Below, piece after piece: positions 50,831-59,342 of a stretch of DNA of 64,000 nucleotides. The DNA is taken from the NCBI GenBank assembly GCA_965117035.1, contig OZ220748.1, positions 3,534,001 to 3,598,000 of the forward strand. The letters run 5' to 3'. Position numbers and translations under genes: made by a program. The stretch comes from CAZENU01 sp965117035. Its GTDB lineage: Bacteria; Chloroflexota; Dehalococcoidia; Lucifugimonadales; CAZENU01. Position 1 is the stretch's first letter, and every line of letters begins with the position of its first letter. Below the pieces are notes generated by a model. That model was not told the origin of the DNA, searched no databases, and saw nothing but the letters and a program-made list of their open reading frames with translations.

Positions 50831-53122
50831 CTAGCGCCGGGGCGGGCCAGCCTGTCGGGGGCCGCTGGGGCGTCCGCCGCCGCGGCGGTCTCCGCGCCAT
50901 CCTCCGCCTCCGCCGCGCGGGCCACCGCCTCCGGGCCGCCGTCCGCCGCCGTCCCGTCTCCGGCCATTTCCGCCCCTGAAGCCGCCGCCGGGCCGGCCTC
51001 CCCTGTTCTGGGGCGGCCGCTCTCGCCGCTCGCCGTCGCCTGTCTCGCCGTCTTCTCCCTCCAGGAGCATGCGGCGGGACAGCGACACTTTGCCGGACGG
51101 ATCGATGTCCTTCACCACAACGGTGATCTCTTCGCCGAGCGTCACGACGTCTTCGACCGTGGGCACGTGGTAGTCGGCAAGCTCGCTGATGTGGACCATG
51201 CCGTCGGTGCCGGGGATGAGCTCGACGAATGCGCCGAAGTCGAGGATGCGGACGACCTTGCCGGTGTAGATCTCGCCGATCTTCACTTCCTTGGTCAGGT
51301 TCTCGATGATCTTCACCGCCTTGGCGGCGGCCTCGCCGTCGGTCGAGCCGATGACTACCGTCCCGTCGTCCTGCACGTCGACGGTCGCCTTGGTCTCCTC
51401 GACGATGCCGCGGATCGTCTTGCCGCCCGGGCCGATCACCGCGCCGATCTTGTCTACCGGGATCGTGATGGTGGTCATGCGCGGCGCGTACGGGCTCATC
51501 TCCTCGCGCGGAGCGTCGATGGTCTCGGTCATCTTGTCCAGGACCTGTAGCCTGGCCGCTTTCGCCTGCTCGAGCGTCTGCCTGATGACGTCGTCCGATA
51601 TGCTCTGGACCTTGATGTCGAGCTGGATGGCGGTAATGCCGTCGGCGGTGCCGGCGACCTTGAAGTCCATATCGCCGAAGTGGTCCTCCATGCCCTGGAT
51701 GTCCGTCAGGGTGACGAACCTGCCGCTGTCGTCGGTTATCAGGCCGACGGAGATTCCGGCGACCGGCTTCTTGAGGGGGACGCCGGCGTCCATGAGCGCG
51801 AGCGTCGCCGCGCACGTGCTCGCCATCGACGTGCTGCCGTTGGAGCTCAGGCACTCGGCGACGACGCGGATCGTGTACGGGAAGTCCTCCTCGCTGGGCA
51901 GCATCGCGGCGACGGCGCGCTCGGCCAACGCTCCGTGGCCGATCTCGCGCCTGCCCGTGAACATCCTGCCGGTCTCCCCCGTGCTGAACGGCGGGAAGTT
52001 GTAGTGCAGCATGAAGCGCCGGAGCTCGGTCGGCGTCAGGTTGTCGATCTTCTGCTTGTCGCCGACGGACCCGAGCGTGGTGAAGGCGAGCACCTGGGTC
52101 TCGCCTCGCTGGAACAGGCCGGTGCCGTGCGCCCTGGGGGAGATGCCGGTCTCGCACGTGAGCGTTCGGATATCTTCGGTGCCACGGCCGTCCGGCCGCT
52201 CGCCGTTCTCGATGATCCGGCGCCGGAACTCCTTCTCGACGCAGGCGTCGAACGCCTCCGCGACGTCCCTGTCGTCGTACTCGTCGCCGACCTCGTCGAT
52301 CACCGCGTTCTTGACGGCGGCGACCCGGGCGGCGCGATCGGCCTTGCCGCCCTCGGGGGACATCGCCTCGACCAGCTTACCGCCCACCGCCGCCTCGACC
52401 ACCGGGTCCAACTCCTTGGAGTAGCCATGCGACACGTAGTCGGACTTCGGCTTCGCGTTCGCCGCCACGGCCTCGTCCTGCATGGCGATCAGCTCGAGGT
52501 TCACCTTCTGGGCCAGGTCTATGGCCTCGATGACCATGTCGTCGGACACTTCGTTCGCGCCTGCCTCCATCATGAGGACGCCGTCGCGGGAGCCGGCGAC
52601 GACGAGGTCGAGGTCGCTCTCCTCTGTTTGCTCGTAGGTCGGGTTGATGACGTACTCGCCGTCGACGTAGCCGATGCGAGTCGCGCCGATGGGGCCGTTG
52701 AAGGGGATGTCGGAGATCGACAGCGCCGTGGACGCCCCGATGATCGAGATCATGTCGAGGGGGTTTTCCAGGTCCGCCGACAGGGGGGTCGTGATGATCT
52801 GCACTTCGTTGCGGAAGTCCTTCGGAAAGAGCGGCCTCAGCGGTCGGTCCGTGAGCCGCATCGTCAGGACGGAGTCGGTCGTCGGACGGCCCTCGCGGCG
52901 CGGGAACCCGCCCGGGATGCGGCCGCGCGCGTACAGGCGCTCCTCGAAGTCGATCGTCAACGGGAAGAAGTCGATACCCGGTCTGGGGGTGCTCATGGTC
53001 GCGGTGACCAGCACCATGGAGTCGCCGTATCGGACGACTACGGATCCGTTGGCCTGCTGCGCGAGCCGGCCGGTCTCGATGGTCAACGTGTTATCGCCCA
53101 CGCGGCGTTCAAAAGAAGACAT
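50831..53122 (-). CDS. pnp: Polyribonucleotide nucleotidyltransferase with C-terminal RGG-rich tail
   Basis: A 763-residue PNPase: two RNase PH domains joined by a helical domain (core about 1-545), a KH domain (TITIPVDKIGAVIGPGGKTI at about 553-572) and an S1 domain (GEIYTGKVVRILDFGAFVEL). A ~65-residue tail rich in Arg and Gly follows (RRERPPQNRGGRPGGGFRG, and repeated RGGG runs). The core phosphorolyses RNA 3'-5'. The tail is a disordered RNA-binding RGG type, not standard for PNPase. ATG 53122. rpsO precedes it with a terminator-like hairpin between, the classical rpsO-pnp layout. Confidence 0.96.
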   Translation of the reverse strand: MSSFERRVGDNTLTIETGRLAQQANGSVVVRYGDSMVLVTATMSTPRPGIDFFPLTIDFEERLYARGRIPGGFPRREGRPTTDSVLTMRLTDRPLRPLFPKDFRNEVQIITTPLSADLENPLDMISIIGASTALSISDIPFNGPIGATRIGYVDGEYVINPTYEQTEESDLDLVVAGSRDGVLMMEAGANEVSDDMVIEAIDLAQKVNLELIAMQDEAVAANAKPKSDYVSHGYSKELDPVVEAAVGGKLVEAMSPEGGKADRAARVAAVKNAVIDEVGDEYDDRDVAEAFDACVEKEFRRRIIENGERPDGRGTEDIRTLTCETGISPRAHGTGLFQRGETQVLAFTTLGSVGDKQKIDNLTPTELRRFMLHYNFPPFSTGETGRMFTGRREIGHGALAERAVAAMLPSEEDFPYTIRVVAECLSSNGSTSMASTCAATLALMDAGVPLKKPVAGISVGLITDDSGRFVTLTDIQGMEDHFGDMDFKVAGTADGITAIQLDIKVQSISDDVIRQTLEQAKAARLQVLDKMTETIDAPREEMSPYAPRMTTITIPVDKIGAVIGPGGKTIRGIVEETKATVDVQDDGTVVIGSTDGEAAAKAVKIIENLTKEVKIGEIYTGKVVRILDFGAFVELIPGTDGMVHISELADYHVPTVEDVVTLGEEITVVVKDIDPSGKVSLSRRMLLEGEDGETGDGERRERPPQNRGGRPGGGFRGGNGRRRDGGGRRPGGGGPRGGGGGWRGDRRGGGRPSGPRQAGPPRR

Positions 53123-53154
53123 AGCTAACCGGTATTACCTCCTGCGGGAACCGC

Positions 53155-53190
53155 GTAAGAAGAAAAATAGCCCCGAAGGTTCGGGACTAT
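53155..53190 (-). terminator. Intrinsic terminator/attenuator between rpsO and pnp
   Basis: On the minus strand, AGTCCCGAACCTTCGGGGCT forms a hairpin (CCCGAA/TTCGGG core, extended through a G-U pair) directly at the rpsO stop, followed by TATTTTTCTTCTT. It would end or attenuate transcription before pnp, with readthrough feeding pnp-dapB-asd-dapA. Confidence 0.8.
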
Positions 53191-53456
53191 CTCCTGAGGC
53201 CAAGCCTGGCGATGAGTGAGCGGTACCTGCCGACGTCCTGGTCGTTCAGGTACCGGAGAAGTCGTCTGCGCTTGCCTACGAGTCCCAGTAGGCCGCGCCT
53301 GGTGGCCTCGTCGTGCTTGTGGACTCTCAGATGCTCGGTCAATCCTTCGATGCGGGACGTCAGCAGCGCGACCTGGACCTCTGTCGATCCGGTGTCGCTG
53401 TCGTGCGTCCTATGCCCCTGGATTATGGACTCTTTCTCGCTCTTCTGTAGGGCCAC
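53187..53456 (-). CDS. rpsO: 30S ribosomal protein S15
   Basis: The 89-residue S15, standard length. HDSDTGSTEVQVALLTSRI, LTEHLRVHKHDEATRRGLL and GKRRRLLRYLNDQD are the conserved rRNA-binding segments. It binds 16S rRNA helix 22. ATG 53456, promoter at 53499-53527. Confidence 0.98.
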   Translation of the reverse strand: MALQKSEKESIIQGHRTHDSDTGSTEVQVALLTSRIEGLTEHLRVHKHDEATRRGLLGLVGKRRRLLRYLNDQDVGRYRSLIARLGLRR

Positions 53457-53498
53457 TTGTCTCGCTTGGTTCCTTCGCTCTTTTGATTTCTGCCGCAG

Positions 53499-53527
53499 AT
53501 TCTAGCACACGGCCAGTAGGTCTTCAA
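53499..53527 (-). promoter_or_regulatory. rpsO promoter
   Basis: Minus-strand -35 TTGAAG (53522-53527), 17-base spacer, extended -10 TGC-TAGAAT (hexamer 53499-53504). A ~35-base leader precedes the S15 start. Confidence 0.75.
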
Positions 53528-53617
53528 TTCCGAAACGCGGCGTCGGGGGCCCCCGGGCGGGCCGTGACACCGGTCGCCACCCGCGTTGACGGCGCTCGTT
53601 CCGGTACGAAGTCGGTG

Positions 53618-53626
53618 TGATATACT
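53618..53626 (+). promoter_or_regulatory. rpsB extended -10 promoter
   Basis: TG-A-TATACT, with the hexamer at 53621-53626 and no strong -35 (gttccg at the right distance). It gives a leader of about 88 bases before rpsB. The same nonamer occurs before purA. Confidence 0.6.
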
Positions 53627-53720
53627 CTCAGGGTTGCGCTGGACGGGCGCCGCAGATTGGCGTCCGGATGGGCAACGGCGGGACCAGGGGTCTCGTACAG
53701 ACTACTCCCAGGGAAGATAG

Positions 53721-54665
53721 ATGGTCCAACAGGTCGAGGAAGCAAGGGTAGAGCCGGAACGAGTCCCCATAACGATGAAGGCGCTGCTGGAGGCCGGGGT
53801 GCACTTCGGCCACCAGAGACGCCGCTGGAACCCGAAGATGAGGCAGTACATCTTCGCCCATCGCAACGGGATCCACATCATAGACCTCCAGCAGACGCTC
53901 CATTTCCTGGAGAGGGCCGCGGAGTTCGTCGAGGGTCTCGTCGCCGACGGCAAGCAGATAGTCATGGTCGGCACCAAGAAGCAGGCCCAGGACACCGTGG
54001 TGGCGGAGGCGGAGCGGAGCGGCGCGTTTCACGTCAGCACGAGATGGCTCGGCGGCACGCTGACCAACTTCAAGACGATCCAGACCCGAATCGACTATCT
54101 CGTACAGCTGGAAGAGCGACAGGCCAAGGGCGAGCTCGAGGTGCTGCCGAAGAAGGAGAGCCTGCGCCTCACCCACGCCATCAACAAGCTGAACCGGTAC
54201 CTCGGCGGCATCAAGGAGATGACCGAGATGCCAGGCGCGCTGTTCGTCATCGACGTCGGCAAAGAGGCGATCGCGGTGGCGGAGGCGCGCAGGGTAGGCG
54301 TCCCGGTCGTGGCGCTCGTCGACACCGACTGCGATCCGACCCTGATCGATTACCCGATACCGGGCAACGACGACGCGATCAGGTCGATCAGGCTCGTCAC
54401 GTCCCGGATCGCCGACGCGTTCCTGGACGGGGTGAACCGACGGGAGTCGATGCTGGCCGGCGACGTTGAAGAGGACGCCGAGGAAGCCGGCGACGTCGAC
54501 GACGCGGACGATGCCGAGGACGCGGAGCCCGCGCCCGTACTCACGCCTGAGGTGACCGCCGAGCTCGAACAGGCCATGCAGGCGAGCGCCGGGAGCCGCG
54601 CGAGCGAAAGAAGAGCTACCGATAACTCCGCCGCGGCCGACGCGCCGCCGGGGGCTACCGCTTAG
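53721..54665 (+). CDS. rpsB: 30S ribosomal protein S2 with acidic C-terminal extension
   Basis: A 314-residue S2. The core (about 1-245) has LLEAGVHFGHQRRRWNPKM, YIFAHRNGIHIIDLQQT, STRWLGGTLTNFKTI, GALFVIDVGKEAIAVAEA and VDTDCDPTLIDYPIPGNDDA. A ~65-residue acidic, Ala-rich low-complexity tail follows (DVEEDAEEAGDVDDADDAED then Ala/Ser-rich). It heads the plus-strand run rpsB-tsf-pyrH-frr. ATG 53721. Confidence 0.97.
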   Translation: MVQQVEEARVEPERVPITMKALLEAGVHFGHQRRRWNPKMRQYIFAHRNGIHIIDLQQTLHFLERAAEFVEGLVADGKQIVMVGTKKQAQDTVVAEAERSGAFHVSTRWLGGTLTNFKTIQTRIDYLVQLEERQAKGELEVLPKKESLRLTHAINKLNRYLGGIKEMTEMPGALFVIDVGKEAIAVAEARRVGVPVVALVDTDCDPTLIDYPIPGNDDAIRSIRLVTSRIADAFLDGVNRRESMLAGDVEEDAEEAGDVDDADDAEDAEPAPVLTPEVTAELEQAMQASAGSRASERRATDNSAAADAPPGATA

Positions 54666-54673
54666 GAGGACCC

Positions 54674-55177
54674 TTGGCGAGCAACATCGAATCGATCAAG
54701 GCCCTGAGAGAAGAGTCCGGGGCCGGCATCATGGACTGCAAGCGGGCCCTGGAAGAGTCGAATGGCGACATCGACCGTGCCCGCGAGATCCTCCGCGAGC
54801 AGGGCATCGCGTCCGCGGCGAAGAAGGCCGCCCGGAGCACGGATGAGGGCATCGTGGATGCCTACATCCACAGCGGCAGCAGGGTCGGGGCCATCGTCGA
54901 GGTGAACTGCGAGACCGACTTCGTGGCCAGGACGCCCGACTTCCGCGGCCTCGCCCACGACATCGCCATGCAGGTGGCGGCCATGTCCCCGCGGTACGTG
55001 GATGCCGCGGACGTTCCGGACGGCGAGGGGCACGACCCTGAAGAGGTCTGTCTCCTGCAGCAGCCGTTCATCAAGGACACCTCGGTATCCGTCGTAGACG
55101 TCGTCAACGAGGCCGTCGGAAAGCTGGGCGAGAACATCCGGGTAAAGAGGTTCACCAGGTTCTCCATCGGGGAGTAG
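54674..55177 (+). CDS. tsf: Elongation factor Ts, short form
   Basis: A 167-residue EF-Ts, the nucleotide-exchange factor for EF-Tu. The N-terminal UBA-like domain (IKALREESGAGIMDCKRALEE), the TDEGIVDAYIH strand and the exchange motif VEVNCETDFVAR are present. The second half of the core and the coiled coil of longer EF-Ts are missing, as in several thermophiles and Chloroflexota. The TTG start at 54674 has AGGAGG upstream. Confidence 0.96.
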   Translation: MASNIESIKALREESGAGIMDCKRALEESNGDIDRAREILREQGIASAAKKAARSTDEGIVDAYIHSGSRVGAIVEVNCETDFVARTPDFRGLAHDIAMQVAAMSPRYVDAADVPDGEGHDPEEVCLLQQPFIKDTSVSVVDVVNEAVGKLGENIRVKRFTRFSIGE

Positions 55178-55181
55178 ACCA

Positions 55182-55922
55182 GTGGCGGCTGGAGAGGCCA
55201 AGTACGGCCGCGTCCTGCTGAAGCTCAGCGGGGAGTCCTTCAAGGGGAACCGGGACTACGGAATCGACCCGGCGGCCGTCGAGTTCATGGCCCGCGAGAT
55301 CAAGAGCGTCCACGAGCTTGGCGTGGAGGTGGCCGTCGTGGTGGGCGGCGGCAATATATGGCGGGGCGTCGAGGCCGAGTCCGAGGGCATGGACCGCGCC
55401 TCCGCGGACTACGCGGGGATGCTCGCGACGGTCATCAACGCGCTGTCCCTGCAGGACGCCCTGGAGCGCGTCTGCAACGTCGACACCAGGGCGATGACGG
55501 CGCTTCGTATCGACCCGGTGGCCGAGCCGTACATCCGCCGCAGGGCGATACGCCACCTGGAGAAGGGACTGGTCGTGATTTTCGCCGCCGGCATCGGGAG
55601 TCCCTACGTGACGACCGATACGGCGGCCGCGCTGAGGGCCATAGAAGTCGACGCCAGGACCGTGTTGATGGCGAAGCACAACGTCGACGGCGTCTACGCC
55701 GCCGATCCCAACGTCGAGCCGGACGCCTCGAAGCTGGAGTTCCTCACGTACCAGGACGTGATGGACCGCCGCCTCGCGGTGATGGACATCACGGCGCTGT
55801 CACTGTGCATGGAGAACCGGGTGCCAATCGTGGTATTCGACGTCTTCGAGCCGGGCAGCATTCGCAGAATCGCGATGGGAGAGCGGCTGGGCTCCCTGGT
55901 GGCCCAGACAAGGGCGGGATAG
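55182..55922 (+). CDS. pyrH: UMP kinase
   Basis: A 246-residue bacterial-type UMP kinase making UDP. RVLLKLSGESFKG at the N-terminus, VVVGGGNIWRG, MDRASADYAGMLATVINALSLQ, GIGSPYVTTDTAAALRA and KHNVDGVYAADP are diagnostic. The GTG start at 55182 overlaps a GGGGAGTAG region just after tsf, so the genes are tightly coupled. Confidence 0.96.
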   Translation: MAAGEAKYGRVLLKLSGESFKGNRDYGIDPAAVEFMAREIKSVHELGVEVAVVVGGGNIWRGVEAESEGMDRASADYAGMLATVINALSLQDALERVCNVDTRAMTALRIDPVAEPYIRRRAIRHLEKGLVVIFAAGIGSPYVTTDTAAALRAIEVDARTVLMAKHNVDGVYAADPNVEPDASKLEFLTYQDVMDRRLAVMDITALSLCMENRVPIVVFDVFEPGSIRRIAMGERLGSLVAQTRAG

Positions 55923-55977
55923 CCGCCCGCCGGCCGTTCGCGAACGCAGCACAGCAGGGCTGTCGGGAGTCTTGGAC

Positions 55978-56541
55978 ATGGTTAACGAACGAGACCCGCT
56001 CGTCGATGGCGATACCCGCATGCAGAAGTCGGTGGAGGCCCTCTCGCGAGAGCTGAACACGATACGCACCGGTCGGGCCAGCCCGGCGTTGGTGGAGGGC
56101 TTGCTGGTCGACTACTACGGCGCTCCGACGCCGCTGAACCAGCTCGCGTCGATCTCCGTCCCGGAGGCCCGCGTGCTGATGATCCAGCCATGGGACAGGC
56201 AGGCCCTGGCGGAGGTCGAGCGAGCCGTCCTGAAGTCTGACCTCGGCCTCGTCCCGAACAACGACGGCGAGGTAGTCAGGATCAACATCCCGACGCTGAC
56301 CGAGGAGCGCCGCCGGGAGCTGGTGCGCCTTGTGGGCCGGAAGGTCGAGGACGCGCACGTCGCGGTGCGCAACGTCCGGCGTGACGCCCAGGCGCAGATC
56401 AGGGACATGCAGAAGAGCAAGGAGCTTTCGCAGGACGAGGCCAGGCGGGCGCAGACGGAGCTCCAGCAGATCACCGACACCTACATCGAAAGCATGGACG
56501 AGCTGGGCGAGGCGAAGACGGCCGAGGTGATGGAGGTCTGA
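55978..56541 (+). CDS. frr: Ribosome recycling factor
   Basis: A 187-residue RRF that splits post-termination ribosomes with EF-G. RELNTIRTGRASPALV, VDYYGAPTPLNQLASISVPE, IQPWD, DLGLVPNNDGEVVRI and TEERRRELVR are conserved. ATG 55978 is eight bases from GGGAG; a TTG at 55972 is too close. The stop overlaps the uppS ATG by one base. Confidence 0.96.
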   Translation: MVNERDPLVDGDTRMQKSVEALSRELNTIRTGRASPALVEGLLVDYYGAPTPLNQLASISVPEARVLMIQPWDRQALAEVERAVLKSDLGLVPNNDGEVVRINIPTLTEERRRELVRLVGRKVEDAHVAVRNVRRDAQAQIRDMQKSKELSQDEARRAQTELQQITDTYIESMDELGEAKTAEVMEV

Positions 56542-57311
56542 TGGACCCGGTCTCTGCCGCGGCCTCGACCGCGCCGGCGCGGCCGCAAGGGGCTTCCCAG
56601 GCCCACGGCCAGGCGCCGCGGCACGTGGCGATCATCATGGACGGCAATGGCCGCTGGGCGCGGGAGCGCGGGCTGGAGCGCTCCGCCGGGCACCGCGCCG
56701 GGACAGAGAACATCCCGCGGGTGCTTCGCGCCATAGTCGACGGCGGCGTCAAGTACCTGACGCTGTTCGCCTTCTCGACCGAGAACTGGGAGCGGCCGGA
56801 CGAAGAGATCGAGGCGCTGATCGACCTCCTTGCCGAGGTGTTGCAGCGGGAGGTAGAGCCACTGCACGAGAAGGGCGTGCGCCTGCGTCACATCGGCCGG
56901 CTCGACCGCCTCCCGAAACACCTGCAGGAAGCGATCGAGGAGGGCGTCGAGCTGACGAAGGACAACGACGCGCTCACGCTGAGCCTGGCGTACGACTACG
57001 GCGGACGGGCCGAGATCGTCCACGCCGTGCGCGCCATCCTGGCGGACCGGGCGGCGTCCCGCGAGATCACCGAGGAGACGTTCGGCCGATACCTCTACAC
57101 CTGGGGGCTCCCTGACGTCGACCTGGTCATCAGGACCGCCGGCGAGATGCGGCTCAGCAACTTCCTGCTCTGGCAGTCTCACTACGCGGAGTACTACACG
57201 ACCGAGGCCTACTGGCCCGACTTCGACGACAAGGAGGTCGAGCGGGCGCTCGAGTCGTACGCGCTCCGCAAACGCCGCTACGGCCGGATCGACCCTCCGG
57301 AACACTCGTAG
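56541..57311 (+). CDS. uppS: Isoprenyl (undecaprenyl-type) diphosphate synthase
   Basis: A 256-residue cis-prenyltransferase. HVAIIMDGNGRWARERGLERSAGH is the substrate-binding signature, with AFSTENW, SLAYDYGGRAEI and RTAGEMRLSNFLLWQSHYAE. It makes the C50/C55 lipid carrier for cell-wall and glycan export. A Pro/Ala-rich N-terminal stretch of ~25 residues precedes the core. It overlaps frr by one base. Confidence 0.96.
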   Translation: MDPVSAAASTAPARPQGASQAHGQAPRHVAIIMDGNGRWARERGLERSAGHRAGTENIPRVLRAIVDGGVKYLTLFAFSTENWERPDEEIEALIDLLAEVLQREVEPLHEKGVRLRHIGRLDRLPKHLQEAIEEGVELTKDNDALTLSLAYDYGGRAEIVHAVRAILADRAASREITEETFGRYLYTWGLPDVDLVIRTAGEMRLSNFLLWQSHYAEYYTTEAYWPDFDDKEVERALESYALRKRRYGRIDPPEHS

Positions 57312-57339
57312 GTCTCGGCATCCCATCGAGGACGCCGAC

Positions 57340-58218
57340 ATGCCGCTTCACCGTCCCGGCCGCGCGCTCCGATCGCTCTCGCGCCGTCGCCCGTTGACGC
57401 GGCCCGGCCCGATGGCGCTGAGGTTCGCCACCGCGGCGGTGGGGTTGCCCGTGCTCGCCGGGGCGGTGCTGCTGGGTGGCGCATCGTTCTCGGTGCTGAC
57501 CGCCCTGGCCGCGGCCGGCGGTTCCGCCGAGATCTCCCGCATGGCGGCCAACCGGGGGCACCGACCCGCCGCCATGCTCGCCGCTGTCTGGGCGGCCGCG
57601 CTCGTCGGCGCGGGCCACCTCCTCGCGGCGGGGGAAGGCATGGCGCTTGTCGCGGGCGCCGTCGCCGGGCCGTGGGCGCTTACCGGATGCGCCTGGGCGC
57701 TGGTCCGGCTGCGGTCCAAAGCGGGGATGCCCGACTGGCCGATGACGGCCGCGGCCGCGGTAGTCGTCGGCGGGCCGCTGTCGCACGCCCCGCTCATCCG
57801 CGGCCTCTCCGACGGCGCGGAGTGGATGTTCGTCGCGCTCCTCGTGACGTTCGCGGCCGACTCGGGCGCCTTCTTCGTAGGCAAGGCCGTAGGCAGGCGC
57901 CCGTTCGCTCCGTCGGTCAGTCCCACCAAGACGTGGGAGGGCGCGGCCGGCGGCTTCGCGTTCGCCGTCGGCGCGTGCGTCGGCCTCGAGTACGTCTTCG
58001 GCCTCGACGTGGGCCTCGCGACTGCCGCGGCGCTGGGGGCGGCGCTGGGGGTCGCGGCCATCATGGGCGACCTGGCGGGGTCGCAGCTGAAACGGGCCGC
58101 GGGCGTGAAGGACTCGGGCGGGCTTCTGCCCGGACACGGGGGGTTGATCGACCGGGTCGACTCGGTCGTCCCGAACCTGATGCTGGTATATTACTTCCTG
58201 ATATGGGTCGTTCAGTGA
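57340..58218 (+). CDS. cdsA: Phosphatidate cytidylyltransferase
   Basis: A 292-residue multi-pass membrane enzyme making CDP-diacylglycerol. The C-terminal signature is clear (IMGDLAGSQLKRAAGVKDSG, then GHGGLIDRVDS), with SPTKTWEGAAGG upstream. The protein begins with an Arg/Pro-rich stretch of 24 residues. ATG 57412 (MALRFATAAVG) is an alternative start that would remove it. The 3' end overlaps dxr by 16 bases. Confidence 0.94.
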   Translation: MPLHRPGRALRSLSRRRPLTRPGPMALRFATAAVGLPVLAGAVLLGGASFSVLTALAAAGGSAEISRMAANRGHRPAAMLAAVWAAALVGAGHLLAAGEGMALVAGAVAGPWALTGCAWALVRLRSKAGMPDWPMTAAAAVVVGGPLSHAPLIRGLSDGAEWMFVALLVTFAADSGAFFVGKAVGRRPFAPSVSPTKTWEGAAGGFAFAVGACVGLEYVFGLDVGLATAAALGAALGVAAIMGDLAGSQLKRAAGVKDSGGLLPGHGGLIDRVDSVVPNLMLVYYFLIWVVQ

Positions 58219-59342
58219 AGGGTCTCGCCGTACTGGGGTCGACCGGGTCGATCGGAACCCAGACGCTCGACGTCGTGCGGTCGTTTCCCGGCCGCTTTCG
58301 AGTCGTCGCGCTGGCCGCGCGCAGGAGCCTGGGCCTGCTGGCCGAACAGGTGGAGGAGTTTCGCCCCCGCCTCGTGTCGTGCGAGGGTTCCGAGACCGAG
58401 AAGGCCGGCATACTGTCCGGCGGCTGCGCCGCGAGCGCCGTCGAGGACATGGTGGGCGACGATGAGGTCGATCTCGTCGTCAACGCCATAGTGGGCGACC
58501 TGGGCATGGGCCCCACGCTGACCGCGCTGCGGGCCGGCAAGAACGTCGCCCTCGCGAACAAGGAGGGAGTAGTCATGGCGGGGGGCCTGCTGGCGTCGGC
58601 GGCGAGGGAGAGCGGCGGCGAGCTGCTCCCGGTCGACAGCGAGCCGAACGCGATCTGGCAGTGCCTCAGGGGGGAGGAGGAGCAGATTTCCCGGTTGATC
58701 ATCACGGCCTCCGGCGGCGCCTTCCGCGACCGCTCGCCCGAAGAGCTGGCGGCAGTCACCCCCGAGGAGGCGCTCGACCATCCGACGTGGAACATGGGCC
58801 CCAAGATCACGGTCGACTCCGCCACCCTGATGAACAAGGCGTTCGAGGTGATCGAGGCACGCTGGCTGTTCGATGTCCCGTGGGAGAAGATCGAGGTCGT
58901 CATACACCACCAGAGCATGATCCACTCGATGGTCGAGTTCGTCGACGGCTCCGTGAAGGCGCAGATCAGCCCTCCCGACATGCGGCTGCCCATCCAGTAC
59001 GCGCTGATGTACCCGGAGCGGCTCGAGAACCGTGACCTGGAGCGCTTCGACCCGGTCGCGACGGGCGCGCTCACCTTCGAGAAGCTCCTGCCGGAGCGGT
59101 ATCCGTGCTTCGAGCTGGCGCTCGAGTACGGCAGACGCGGCGGCACCTGGCCCGCCGTGCTGTGCGGCGCCGACGACATGGCGGTCGAGCTGTTCCTCGG
59201 CCGGCGCATAGGGTTCCTGGACATCCCCGTCGTCATCCGGGAGACACTCGAAGCTCACCGTCCGACTATGGAGCCCTCCGTGGACCAGATCGCCGCGGCG
59301 GCCGCATGGGCCAGGAAAGACGTCGCGGCCCGCGCGGGGTAG
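58203..59342 (+). CDS. dxr: 1-deoxy-D-xylulose 5-phosphate reductoisomerase
   Basis: A 379-residue enzyme of the non-mevalonate isoprenoid pathway. NADPH motif LGSTGSIGTQTLDVV (about 11-25), NKEGVVMAG, LLPVDSEPNAIWQCL, TASGGAFRD, HPTWNMGPKITVDSATLMNK and HHQSMIHSMVEFVDGS are all present. ATG 58203 lies inside the cdsA end. Its product feeds the uppS and ispG steps encoded nearby. Confidence 0.96.
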   Translation: MGRSVKGLAVLGSTGSIGTQTLDVVRSFPGRFRVVALAARRSLGLLAEQVEEFRPRLVSCEGSETEKAGILSGGCAASAVEDMVGDDEVDLVVNAIVGDLGMGPTLTALRAGKNVALANKEGVVMAGGLLASAARESGGELLPVDSEPNAIWQCLRGEEEQISRLIITASGGAFRDRSPEELAAVTPEEALDHPTWNMGPKITVDSATLMNKAFEVIEARWLFDVPWEKIEVVIHHQSMIHSMVEFVDGSVKAQISPPDMRLPIQYALMYPERLENRDLERFDPVATGALTFEKLLPERYPCFELALEYGRRGGTWPAVLCGADDMAVELFLGRRIGFLDIPVVIRETLEAHRPTMEPSVDQIAAAAAWARKDVAARAG

